Assembly: GCA_036378295.1 (NCBI GenBank) | Contig: DASUWS010000045.1 | Coordinates: forward strand, 1-30,722 | Direction of reading: 5' to 3' | From: DAHUXT01 sp036378295 | GTDB taxonomy: Bacteria > Chloroflexota > Ktedonobacteria > Ktedonobacterales > JADMIN01 | DNA: 30,722 nucleotides | Part shown: positions 22,469 through 30,722 of the stretch, one piece after another | Layout of the letters: each line of letters begins with the position of its first letter | Numbering within the stretch: position 1 is the first letter of the stretch | Position numbers and translations under genes: made by a program | Notes under the pieces: generated by a model | Databases searched by the model: none | Seen by the model: the letters and a program-made list of their open reading frames with translations, nothing else | What the model was told of the DNA's origin: nothing

Positions 22469-23383
22469 TCACCCCGTCACGCTGCCAAAAGCCAGCCCGG
22501 CACGCCAGTAGCGCTGAAGGAACAGGAAGAGCGCAATCAGCGGAAGTACGGCTAGAAACGACCCGGTCACAATCAGGTTGTAAAGCACCGCGTGCGATGC
22601 CGGATCGAAATTCCAGGTCGCCAGCCCAACATTGACGGGGAAGAGGTTGGGATCGCTGAGCACGATCAAGGGAAGGAAGAAGCTGTTCCAGATCGCCACG
22701 AACTGGAACAGAAAGATGGTGACCATTCCCGGCACGAGCAGTGGCATCGCCACCCGCGCAAAGACCCGTAGCTCGCCGGCCCCATCCACTCGGGCCGCAT
22801 CCAGCAGATCATTCGGCACCGCGTCAGTCGCATAGATGCGGGCGAGCAAGACGCCGATTGGGCTGAGGAGCGCGGGGAGCAGTACCGCCCAGTAGGTGTT
22901 GGTCAGGTTGACCTTGCTCATAACCATGTAGAGTGGCAACGCCAGCGTCGTCTGCGGGACCAGCACCGCACCCAGCACCAGACCAAAGATCACATTGCGG
23001 CCCGGAAACCGGTACTTCGCCAGCGCGTAGCCACTCATAACAGAGATCAGCATGCTGAGAAACCCGCCGACTCCGGCGTAGAGTACGGTATTCATGAGCC
23101 AGCGTGGATAGGTGCCGCCATCATGGGTAAAGGTCTCGGCCAGGTTCTCCCAGAGATTGAAGTGGGCGAGCCAGAGCCCAAACGAGGCGAACAGGTCGGT
23201 ATTGTCTTTGGTAGCGCTGATGGCGAGCCAATACAGCGGTGTGAGGAAATACAGCGTGAGTGCGAAGAGCAGAATATACGCAACAATGCTCCCCGGCCCA
23301 AACGCTTGAACTCCTACCGGACGCCGCGCACTGTCGTCCCTACGGGTGATCTGCGGCTCCACGGTCATCGGCACGTTAGCCAT
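22469..23383 (-). CDS. Carbohydrate ABC transporter permease (MalG type)
   Basis: The 304-residue inner-membrane protein has six predicted TM helices and a cytosolic N-terminus. The EAA loop that docks with the ATPase reads DAARVDGAGELRVFARVAMPLL, close to consensus. FFLPLIVLSDPNLFPVNVGLATW is typical of MalG-type permeases of family-1 importers. It starts only 2 bases after the stop of the preceding permease gene (TAA AG ATG) and AGGAG lies inside that gene's end, so the two are translationally coupled. Confidence 0.93.
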   Translation of the reverse strand: MANVPMTVEPQITRRDDSARRPVGVQAFGPGSIVAYILLFALTLYFLTPLYWLAISATKDNTDLFASFGLWLAHFNLWENLAETFTHDGGTYPRWLMNTVLYAGVGGFLSMLISVMSGYALAKYRFPGRNVIFGLVLGAVLVPQTTLALPLYMVMSKVNLTNTYWAVLLPALLSPIGVLLARIYATDAVPNDLLDAARVDGAGELRVFARVAMPLLVPGMVTIFLFQFVAIWNSFFLPLIVLSDPNLFPVNVGLATWNFDPASHAVLYNLIVTGSFLAVLPLIALFLFLQRYWRAGLAFGSVTG

Positions 23384-23385
23384 CT

Positions 23386-24351
23386 TTAGACTCCTGACTG
23401 TCGGCGTGTGAGGCGCAAGAAGCCGAATGAGAAGACAAACGTCACGGCCCCGAGGATCACGGCAATAGCCCCGCCGTAGTTGAAGTCAGTGTTCACGACC
23501 GCGACATTGTACGCGAAGATATTCGGCGTGTAGTTTGACGAAATCGCGCTCGAAAGGTTTTTCAGCACCAGCGGTTCATTGAACAGCTGCAATGTGCCAA
23601 CCATCGAGAAGAGAAGGCCAAAAATGATGGCGGGCAAGATCATCGGAAGCTTGAGCCGCAGAGCGATCCCTATCTCGGAGAGGCCGTCCAGCCGGCCAGA
23701 CTCATACATCTCCTGCGGGATGCCTTGCAGCGCCGAATAGAAGATGATCATGTTGTAGCCAGCATACGTCCAGGTGGATATGTTGGCGATAGACCAGAGA
23801 GTGGATGATTGTCCCAGAAAATCTGGCGCCGGCAGATGGAAGAACGTCAGTGCCTGAATGATCGGGCTGGAATTGGGGCTATAGAAGAATCCCCACATGA
23901 TAGCGGCGACCACCCCAGGGACCGCATAGGGCACGAAGAAAGCCAGTCGAAAGAAGCGTCTGAGGCGGATGACAGTTGAATCCATCAGCAACGCCAGGAT
24001 CAGCGCGAGGATCATCATCACGGGAATCTGTACGGCACCGAAGAGTAGTACCCGCCCGAGTCCATCCCAGAAGTGCGGGTCTCGCAATGCCTTGACGTAG
24101 TTTTCACCGCCTGCCCAGACAGTCTGCGGCGCTCCAAGACCCAGACCGCTACGCTGTACCTTGTAGAGACTCTGCGAGAAGGCGAACAGAAACGGCGCAA
24201 TGAAGAACGCGGCGAAGAGGAGCACAAATGGCAGCACAAACAGATATGGCATCAGCAGTTGCCCATAGCGCCGCCGCGCGGTGCGGCCTGGCTGCGCTTT
24301 GCGACGTACACGTGTCGCTGGCGACGCATCAACGATCGCTTGGGTCTTCAT
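23386..24351 (-). CDS. Carbohydrate ABC transporter permease (MalF type)
   Basis: The 321-residue inner-membrane protein has a basic N-terminal tail (residues 14-28) and six predicted TM helices. FVLPFVLLFAAFFIAPFLFAFSQSL is the first. The EAA loop reads ESGRLDGLSEIGIALRLKLPMI, where the second Ala is Ser-Gly, a common variation. It pairs with the MalG-type permease directly downstream. AAGGGTGG stands before the ATG at 24351. It is separated from the binding-protein gene by 233 bp that contains a strong hairpin. Confidence 0.93.
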   Translation of the reverse strand: MKTQAIVDASPATRVRRKAQPGRTARRRYGQLLMPYLFVLPFVLLFAAFFIAPFLFAFSQSLYKVQRSGLGLGAPQTVWAGGENYVKALRDPHFWDGLGRVLLFGAVQIPVMMILALILALLMDSTVIRLRRFFRLAFFVPYAVPGVVAAIMWGFFYSPNSSPIIQALTFFHLPAPDFLGQSSTLWSIANISTWTYAGYNMIIFYSALQGIPQEMYESGRLDGLSEIGIALRLKLPMILPAIIFGLLFSMVGTLQLFNEPLVLKNLSSAISSNYTPNIFAYNVAVVNTDFNYGGAIAVILGAVTFVFSFGFLRLTRRQSGV

Positions 24352-24494
24352 TGACAGCCACCCTTACCCTAGAACTCGCTCACGGAACTTCGTATGGTGA
24401 CATGTTGGCTCACTAGCATACGGTGGATTCGCGCGAGTGCTGCCCATCGCAATTGAGGGAGAGCGAGGAATCGCCCATACCGAGCGGTGCGGAT

Positions 24495-24519
24495 GGGAGG
24501 GGGCATAGCTCCCCCTCCC
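24495..24519 (-). promoter_or_regulatory. Strong intercistronic hairpin between binding protein and permease genes
   Basis: GGGAGGGGG (24495-24503) pairs perfectly with CCCCCTCCC (24511-24519) around a 7-base loop, inside the 233-bp gap. With no U-run it probably protects the upstream mRNA or stops part of transcription, which would give more binding protein than permease, a common arrangement in sugar ABC operons. Confidence 0.6.
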
Positions 24520-24584
24520 GTGCGGCAGCGAGTGATCTAAGATGAGACTTAGGGCTTGCCGCCGTACTCCCAGGCGCCTCGATA

Positions 24585-25886
24585 TTACGGGCCTTCTACG
24601 TTGATGCCATTGCCCTGAAGATCGCTCATGACCTGTGACTGCAAGTGGTCGAGCGCATCGCTCATTGTGAGCTTCTTCGCGACCACCGAATTGAAGTTGT
24701 CACCCTGCAGGTTCGTCACAGTCGCAAGGTCCGGCGGGAACAGCCAGCCTGGCTGGACGGTCTCATTGACAAACACCTGATCGACGACCTGGTTGCCATA
24801 GTACGCGTTGGGCGAGTTCACAGCCTTGGAGCGCGCCTGCACATTCGATGGATACCAGCCAATGTCCTTTACGCCGATGTCAAGGCTGTCCTGATTGGTA
24901 AGATACCACTTGGCGAACTCGTTGGCCTCGGCTGGGTGCTTGCTTCCATTGATCACGGAGATGGCCGACCCACCCCACATTGACGTAACATTCGCGCCCG
25001 CCGTCCACTGGGGCATCGGGGCGACGGCCCATTTGCCCGCGGCATGCTGAGCGTTGCCCGAGATCACGCCCTGACCCCAGACCGCCGAGATCCAGGTCGC
25101 GATGGTCCCATCGTCGAGCCCCTGGTTCCAGTTATTCGAGAAGTCGGCTACTGTGGAAACGAGACCCTTGTCGAGGAGGTCCTGCCAATAATTGGCGACC
25201 TTCTTTGAAGCGGGGCTGTTGATGCCCAGCTTCCAGGCTTGCTTCGCGCTGTCGATCGAGAACCACTGCGCTCCCGCCTGCCACATCAGGCCCTGGAACC
25301 AGCCAGTGCTCTGTGGTGGGAAGGAGGTGATGTAGTACTTCGAGCCGAGTGCATGGATCTTCACAGCATCCTGCGCGAACTCGTCCCAGGTAGCGGGCGG
25401 CTTTGTGATTCCAGCCTTCTCGAAGGTGTCTTTGTTATAGAAGAGGCCCATAGGCCCGGTGTCCTGCGGATACCCGTATTGGGCGCCGTTTTCGCCAGCA
25501 AGCGCCCAGGCAGCGGGATCAAACTGGCTCTTCACGTCGTTGGCGCCGTACTTCGAGATGTCAACCAGCGCATTGTTCGCGACCATTGTCGGGATGTACT
25601 GGTACTCGATGAGTGCGACGTCCGGCGCATTGCCAGCCCGCTGAGCAGCGAGCACCTTCGGGTAATACTGCCCGAATCCCGACGGCTGCGTACGGTAGGT
25701 GACGTGGATGTTTGGATGCGTCTTATTGAACAGATCCACCTGCTTCTGAATCGGTGGATTGAAGCTCCAGAACGTGAGCTGGACAGTGCCGCTGCTCTCT
25801 GCGCTGGTGCCACAAGCAGAGAGAACCATAGTGAGGCCAAGGAGCACTGCCAGACCGAAGAATACCCGCTTGTGCCAATGTCGCAC
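24585..25886 (-). CDS. Extracellular sugar-binding lipoprotein of the ABC importer
   Basis: The 433-residue solute-binding protein (family 1) has a lipoprotein signal peptide: positive MRHWHKR, a hydrophobic core, and lipobox LSAC with the lipidated Cys25. The mature protein starts GTSAESSG. LTFWSFNPPIQKQVDLFNKTHPNIHV opens the first lobe, and YNKDTFEKAGITKPPATWDEFAQDA is the typical hinge-region signature. Trp-rich segments (STGWFQGLMWQAGAQWF and MWGGSAISVI) probably line the sugar site. The GTG at 25886 has an excellent AGGAGG 6 bases before it. It is first in the operon, behind a leader of about 490 nt. Specificity for beta-glucosides is inferred from the neighbouring GH1 gene. Confidence 0.94.
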   Translation of the reverse strand: MRHWHKRVFFGLAVLLGLTMVLSACGTSAESSGTVQLTFWSFNPPIQKQVDLFNKTHPNIHVTYRTQPSGFGQYYPKVLAAQRAGNAPDVALIEYQYIPTMVANNALVDISKYGANDVKSQFDPAAWALAGENGAQYGYPQDTGPMGLFYNKDTFEKAGITKPPATWDEFAQDAVKIHALGSKYYITSFPPQSTGWFQGLMWQAGAQWFSIDSAKQAWKLGINSPASKKVANYWQDLLDKGLVSTVADFSNNWNQGLDDGTIATWISAVWGQGVISGNAQHAAGKWAVAPMPQWTAGANVTSMWGGSAISVINGSKHPAEANEFAKWYLTNQDSLDIGVKDIGWYPSNVQARSKAVNSPNAYYGNQVVDQVFVNETVQPGWLFPPDLATVTNLQGDNFNSVVAKKLTMSDALDHLQSQVMSDLQGNGINVEGP

Positions 25887-26380
25887 GACAAACCTCCTGA
25901 CAACGGATGTATCTGGATCCTGACGTGGATCCGGCAGGCTCCACTGCTACGACGAATGCGCTGGCGCAGCGCCGCGAAGCCTGGATAGAGCGGCTGCATA
26001 CAATGGCGAAACAATGGCGAAACGTGCTAAGACGGCGCAGAGAAGGCCAGGATTGAGTGGTTGGCTGCATCCCGGCCTTCGGGAGACATGAGACGCACGG
26101 GTAACTCTAGAAACAGCAACGAGACTGGGGAATACGCATCCACAGAGAGCAAGTGAATCAGCCACATGCGCTGCGGACGAAGGCACTGCGAGTAGTCCAG
26201 AGGACTACCCCTGCTGGCTGCCGCGAGAAACTTCGCCCACCGAGCTACAGACCATGCGGGTGGCGCTTCGGCGTCCGGACACCGGAAGGCACAAGCGGCA
26301 AGCCATGGCGCGCGTAAAGGTAACGGGATACGCTCCTTTCGCTGAGGACTCGAATACGTTTCCGGTATCGGTTTCGTAAT
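25887..26380 (-). other. Long untranslated leader of the sugar-uptake operon
   Basis: About 490 nt lie between the predicted start site and the binding-protein GTG, with no convincing gene. Within it are a hairpin GTAGTCC-AGA-GGACTAC (26192-26208), a tandem 11-bp repeat ACAATGGCGAA (26000-26021), and two GGATCC copies six bases apart (25915-25932) that can pair just upstream of the ribosome binding site. I recognise no known riboswitch. A 34-codon ATG frame near 26305 lacks a ribosome binding site. Confidence 0.5.
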
Positions 26381-26416
26381 CGCTTACAGTATACGGATGC
26401 CTTACTATCTTGTCAA
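26376..26416 (-). promoter_or_regulatory. Promoter and LacI-type operator of the beta-glucoside operon
   Basis: On the minus strand a perfect TTGACA (26411-26416), exactly 17 bp, then TATACT (26388-26393) gives a near-ideal sigma-70 promoter. GTAAGCGATTAC (26376-26387), with a CG centre and GTAA/TTAC half-sites, abuts the -10 and covers the start point. A related sequence sits in the same place at the lacI promoter. Repressor binding here would block initiation. Confidence 0.8.
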
Positions 26417-26459
26417 GCGTGTTTCGATCACTCTGTGGAAATCGCTCGACGCTGCCAGC

Positions 26460-27620
26460 TCAGCGGGCGGCGTCAACCGGGATCTGATACTCAGCGGCCT
26501 GATTGGAATGTTCTCTGCCGCAGGATTCGCGCACGACGAGTTTCGTCGGCCACTGCACCCGCATCGGCTGTTGCGATGCAATATCCGCGCGCGAGCCAAC
26601 CGGCCGCGCCATCTGACTGTAGGCGCCGCCTCCGAAAAGGCGCGGAGCCGAGACCAGCGCCAGCAGCATTTCCGTCGCGCTTCTCCCCATCTCCGCGAAC
26701 GGCTGCTTCACAGTGCTCAGCGCCGGGCGCGTATGCGCCGAGAGGGCGGTGTCGTCGAAGCCGATGACCGCGAGGTCTTCAGGCACGCGCAATCCCTGCG
26801 CCTCGCTGGCCGAGAGAACCCCATAGGCCATCTGGTCGTTGGCGGCGAAGACCGCGGTTGGTCGGTCGGGGAGGGCCAGCAGTTGCATGGCCGCGGCGCG
26901 TCCGCTGGCGATAGTAAAGTCGCCCTGGACGACCAGGGCAGGATCAATGGCGATGCCCGCTTCTTCCAGCGCCTGCTGGTAGCCCGCATAGCGGTCATGC
27001 GAGCACTGGTATTGCAGCGGCCCCTGAATATGGGCAATGCGCTGGTGCCCATGCTGGACGAGATGGCGCACCGCCTCATACGCGCCGATGCGGTTATCCG
27101 GCCCGACCCACGGAATGGGACCCGGCAGGCTCTGATCGTCGAGCATGACGACCGGAAAGCCTTGCTCATAGATCTCGCGCAGGTGCGTAGACGACTCCCG
27201 GTTGATTGGCTCTGTCGATTCCGAGCTCGCGATACCGTCGGGGTAGACCGCGAGCAGACCATCAATCAGGCGCGTCGCGAGAATGCGGTCGATCAGGCCG
27301 CTGCGGTCGGTGCGATGGCTGATACTGTAGAGCACTAGCTCGTAGGAGGTTTGTTCGATTACCTCGGCGATGCTCTGCATGATTTGCGGCATGAGCGGCC
27401 AGGTCAGGGACGGCACCAGCACGCCCAGCAGCGGCGAGCGCCCACCAGCCAGGCTCGACGCCGTGATACTGGGAACGAAACCTTGCTCACGCACGATCTG
27501 CATCACGTGTTCGCGCGTCACCGGATCCACGTCGGGTTTGTTGTTCAGAACCCGCGAGACGGTCGCCGTGGACACTCCGGCAAGCTGCGCGATATCGCGA
27601 ATGGTAAGCTTATGTGCCAC
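26460..27620 (-). CDS. LacI-family transcriptional regulator of the beta-glucoside module
   Basis: The 386-residue repressor has an N-terminal HTH, LTIRDIAQLAGVSTATVSRVLNNKPDV (residues 5-30), a hinge helix ITASSLAGG, and a periplasmic-binding-like core: LLGVLVPSLTWPLMPQIMQSI, HLVQHGHQRIAHIQGP, AVFAANDQMAYGVLSA and VIGFDDTALSAHTRPALSTV. Just before the conserved WPTKLVVRESC the protein carries an additional loop of about 30 residues (PRLFGGGAYSQMARP onward). GTG 27620 is chosen because GGAGG stands 9 bases upstream and because the promoter at 27738-27766 lies inside the longer open frame that runs to 27833. Matching operators at its own and the operon's promoters indicate it represses both until an inducing sugar binds. 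Confidence 0.93.
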   Translation of the reverse strand: MAHKLTIRDIAQLAGVSTATVSRVLNNKPDVDPVTREHVMQIVREQGFVPSITASSLAGGRSPLLGVLVPSLTWPLMPQIMQSIAEVIEQTSYELVLYSISHRTDRSGLIDRILATRLIDGLLAVYPDGIASSESTEPINRESSTHLREIYEQGFPVVMLDDQSLPGPIPWVGPDNRIGAYEAVRHLVQHGHQRIAHIQGPLQYQCSHDRYAGYQQALEEAGIAIDPALVVQGDFTIASGRAAAMQLLALPDRPTAVFAANDQMAYGVLSASEAQGLRVPEDLAVIGFDDTALSAHTRPALSTVKQPFAEMGRSATEMLLALVSAPRLFGGGAYSQMARPVGSRADIASQQPMRVQWPTKLVVRESCGREHSNQAAEYQIPVDAAR

Positions 27621-27725
27621 GGCTTGGTACCTCCAGTGCGCGAGCGTCGCATCCAGTAATCGGCTCCGGTACTCATCGCGAGGCGAGACGTGGTGTGCGG
27701 GGGCATGCGCTCGTCTCCGGTTCCG

Positions 27726-27766
27726 GTAGCGATTACAAGTATACGAGCGCGCATATCCCACGTCAA
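27726..27766 (-). promoter_or_regulatory. lacI promoter with matching operator
   Basis: On the minus strand TTGACG (27761-27766), exactly 17 bp, then TATACT (27738-27743). Directly after the -10 is TGTAATCGCTAC (27726-27737), like the operon's operator but with one T missing in the right half. TACCGGAA occurs close downstream at both sites. The leader to the GTG is about 110 nt. Confidence 0.75.
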
Positions 27767-27857
27767 GGAACCGCATTTTCACCCGCGCAGCAAGCGCTGG
27801 CGGCTTCTCGCGGACCGCGACACACTCCAGCACCCGCCGCGTGACTTCGGGGCGTAT

Positions 27858-29333
27858 TTACCGTCTGCCCGCTGGCTGCACGGCGGAGCCTTCTTCGGAC
27901 TGAGCCGGCTGTGGCACAGCACGACGCCCCTCGCGTATCAGCGAGAATGCGATGGCCGCCACACAGATCAGCACCGAGGTAATGAAGGCGTGGGTCATGC
28001 CACTGGTGAAGTCGGCGGAGATCGTAGGCTCCAGGTGGCCCACCGTTCCGAGGAAGACCGCGTTCATGATCGCGGGCGGCATCGAGGCAGCGGCGACCGC
28101 CAACGCCACGGCAAAGCTGAAGACCATGCCCACGTTGCGCATCGTATTCAGGGTAGCCGAGGCGACCCCAAGGCGATTGCGCGGCGCGGCGCCCATGGTT
28201 GTGCTGGTGTTGGGCGACCAGAAGAGGCCGCTCCCTATGCCCATAAGCGTCAGCGCCAGCGCCAGCACCGGATACGGCGTGGAAGGCGTAAGCGTGAAGA
28301 GCGCCACCAGCGCTAGCGCCTGGGCCGCCAGTCCGAGCGTCGCCGGGAGCTTGCCGCCGATCCGATCAGCCCAGAGCCCACTCAGCGGCCCGACGATAGA
28401 ACTGATCAAGGGCATTGGCAGAATCAACAGAGCGGCGGTCAGCGGACTATACCCCCGCACACCTTGCAGGTAGAAGATGAGCAGGAAGTTGACAGCGAAG
28501 ATCGCCAGCGATTGCAGGGTGGCCGCGGCCACCGAGAACGCATAGGTGCGGTTCTCGAAGAGGCTGAGATCGAGCATGGGATAGGCATAGCGGCGCTCGC
28601 GCACGATGAACAGCGCCAGTGCAGCCGCCGCGACCGCAAACAGGATCAGAATCCCGGGAGTCAGCCAGCCTGTGCCGATGCCGCCAGTAATCGCCAGCAA
28701 CAGCGCCACCAGCCCAACACTGAAGAGAAAAGCGCCCAGCAGGTCGAAGCGCTCGCCACGGGGATTGGGCGCGATATCGTGCAGGAGCAGATACGCCAGC
28801 AGTGTCGCGACGATCCCAATGGGCAGATTGACCAGGAATATCCACCGCCAGGAAGCCGTCGCAAGTATGATTCCGCCGAGCACCGGGCCAAGCACACTGC
28901 CCGCGCCCCAGGTGATCGCGTTGAAGCCCATCGCCTGGCCGCGCTGTTTTGCGGGGAAGACTTCGGTGATAATGGCCATGGCGTTGGCCGAAAGCATCGC
29001 GCCGCCGAGTCCCTGCACCACGCGCGCGGCAATCAGCATGGTATCGCTCTGCGAAAGGCCGCAGGCAACCGAGCCGAGCGTAAAGATGATGAAGCCCAGA
29101 TTATACATCCGCACGCGCCCAAACATATCGGCCATGCGCCCGAAGGTCAGCAGCAACACAGTGCTGACCAGCAGGTAAGCCATCAACACCCAGGTCATAC
29201 GTACCAGGTTGGAGTGCAGATCCTGGAGCATATTGGGCAGGCCAAGGATGACAATCGTGGAGTCAATGGCGACCATCATGGAGCCAATCGTGGTCACGAG
29301 CAGCGCGACCCATTTGTACTCGAGTTTGCGCAT
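27858..29333 (-). CDS. MFS exporter of the DHA2 (14-TM) family
   Basis: The 491-residue inner-membrane protein has the DHA2 drug:proton antiporter pattern. Motif D1-like LVTTIGSMMVAIDSTIVILGLPNM is in TM1, GRMADMFGRVRMYNLG is motif A after TM2, RVVQGLGGAMLSANAMAIITEVFP is motif B in TM4, and GPVLGGIILATASWRWIFLVNLPIG is motif C with TM5. Fourteen helices are predicted, with a C-terminal polar tail (REGRRAVPQPAQSEEG). Export of hydrophobic drugs or other toxic compounds is usual. ATG 29333 is preferred because DHA2 proteins have short N-termini, but its ribosome binding site is poor; GTG at 29396 would add 21 residues and sits right at the predicted transcription start. Confidence 0.88.
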   Translation of the reverse strand: MRKLEYKWVALLVTTIGSMMVAIDSTIVILGLPNMLQDLHSNLVRMTWVLMAYLLVSTVLLLTFGRMADMFGRVRMYNLGFIIFTLGSVACGLSQSDTMLIAARVVQGLGGAMLSANAMAIITEVFPAKQRGQAMGFNAITWGAGSVLGPVLGGIILATASWRWIFLVNLPIGIVATLLAYLLLHDIAPNPRGERFDLLGAFLFSVGLVALLLAITGGIGTGWLTPGILILFAVAAAALALFIVRERRYAYPMLDLSLFENRTYAFSVAAATLQSLAIFAVNFLLIFYLQGVRGYSPLTAALLILPMPLISSIVGPLSGLWADRIGGKLPATLGLAAQALALVALFTLTPSTPYPVLALALTLMGIGSGLFWSPNTSTTMGAAPRNRLGVASATLNTMRNVGMVFSFAVALAVAAASMPPAIMNAVFLGTVGHLEPTISADFTSGMTHAFITSVLICVAAIAFSLIREGRRAVPQPAQSEEGSAVQPAGRR

Positions 29334-29400
29334 GAAGTACACCCGTATCTGAATATCTGCCAGAGGAAGACTAACGTGAACGTGAAGGTAACTCACTGCA

Positions 29401-29412
29401 AAAAGTATAGCA
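29401..29412 (-). promoter_or_regulatory. Extended -10 promoter of the DHA2 exporter gene
   Basis: On the minus strand TGCTATACT (TGn plus TATACT, the hexamer at 29404-29409) is a strong extended -10; the -35 region is poor. Transcription would start about 29397, one base before the GTG at 29396. TTCACG is directly repeated just downstream and may bind a regulator. Confidence 0.5.
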
Positions 29413-29510
29413 TAGCCCGTGCCCTGATGATAGCTGGCCGAAGGGTCAGGGGCTCACGGATGTGGCGCGACGCTCGTTGCGAGGGAGCCGCTGGCGTGCT
29501 ACCGTTTCCC

Positions 29511-29539
29511 TGAGATAATGTCATGCCAATGACGGCATG
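29511..29539 (+). promoter_or_regulatory. Promoter and inverted repeat before the acyl-CoA mutase gene
   Basis: TGAGATAAT (29511-29519) fits an extended -10 (TGn plus GATAAT). Starting two bases later, CATGCC (29522-29527), AATGAC and GGCATG (29534-29539) form a perfect 6-bp inverted repeat over the predicted start site, a plausible repressor site. Confidence 0.45.
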
Positions 29540-29562
29540 CAGCATATTCCGCGCGGAAGGGG

Positions 29563-30722
<1,160 letters not shown>

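Noticed and set aside
25947..26186. Possible small gene in the operon leader
   Set aside because: No ribosome binding site and no typical protein composition; it starts from a non-ATG codon and ends close to the binding-protein start.
26125..26440. Additional DnaA-like boxes near the sugar operon (GCATCCACA, TGTGGAAAT)
   Set aside because: Each differs from the consensus at two positions and they are not clustered.
27621..27833. N-terminal extension of the LacI regulator to 457 residues
   Set aside because: It would place the near-consensus promoter and operator inside the coding sequence, and the GTG at 27620 has GGAGG and begins a canonical LacI N-terminus.
28464..29513. Plus-strand open frame of 349 codons opposite the DHA2 exporter
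   Set aside because: It is rich in His, Gln and Arg and is the complement of hydrophobic TM codons; it is a shadow.

Overview
The window is GC-rich bacterial DNA, roughly 60% by eye, with many GTG and TTG starts. The gene content suggests a Chloroflexota bacterium, most likely of the Ktedonobacteria type. The signs are a PadR regulator coupled to a permease-prefix membrane protein, a carbohydrate ABC importer with a lipoprotein binding protein, a stand-alone GT35 glucan phosphorylase, and an acyl-CoA mutase large subunit of the form common in Firmicutes and Chloroflexota. This placement is inference: there is no rRNA or other phylogenetic marker, and I see no tRNA, CRISPR array, insertion sequence or phage gene.

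Left part (1-6400). A gene end (1-102) and a short doubtful ORF lead to a cluster of three perfect DnaA boxes (549-592) beside a hairpin at the end of purE. Next come purE, a two-TM extracytoplasmic sensor with no recognisable output domain (both minus), a D-2-hydroxyacid dehydrogenase and a class I aminotransferase (both plus), then an apparently gene-free spacer of about 550 bp.

Middle part (6400-19600). This is a patchwork of short units: a zinc-ribbon/APH-fold kinase facing a SAM methyltransferase and hutH; a ferredoxin-reductase-like flavoprotein divergent from hutH; an MFS transporter fused to a YkoP-like domain; a PadR regulator overlapping a six-TM permease-prefix protein; a small DUF1232/YkvA-like membrane protein; an alpha-glucan phosphorylase; and a HigB/HigA-type toxin-antitoxin pair whose antitoxin has no helix-turn-helix domain.

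Right part (19800-27800). This is a complete beta-glucoside module on the minus strand: lacI-type regulator, binding protein, two permeases, GH1 beta-glucosidase and UgpC/MsmK-type ATPase. Both lacI and the binding-protein gene have near-consensus sigma-70 promoters (TTGACA or TTGACG, 17 bp, TATACT). In both, the -10 is followed directly by a related CG-centred LacI-type operator, which gives a coherent autoregulated, substrate-induced circuit. Imported beta-glucosides would be split by the GH1 enzyme, and glgP could feed glucose-1-phosphate from stored or imported alpha-glucan. The window closes with a DHA2 drug exporter (minus) divergent from an acyl-CoA mutase (plus) cut off by the window end.

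The observations most worth following are the DnaA-box cluster, the shared LacI operators with a leader of about 490 nt, the HTH-less HigA-like antitoxin and the MFS-YkoP fusion. I did not find a clearly unprecedented multi-gene system.
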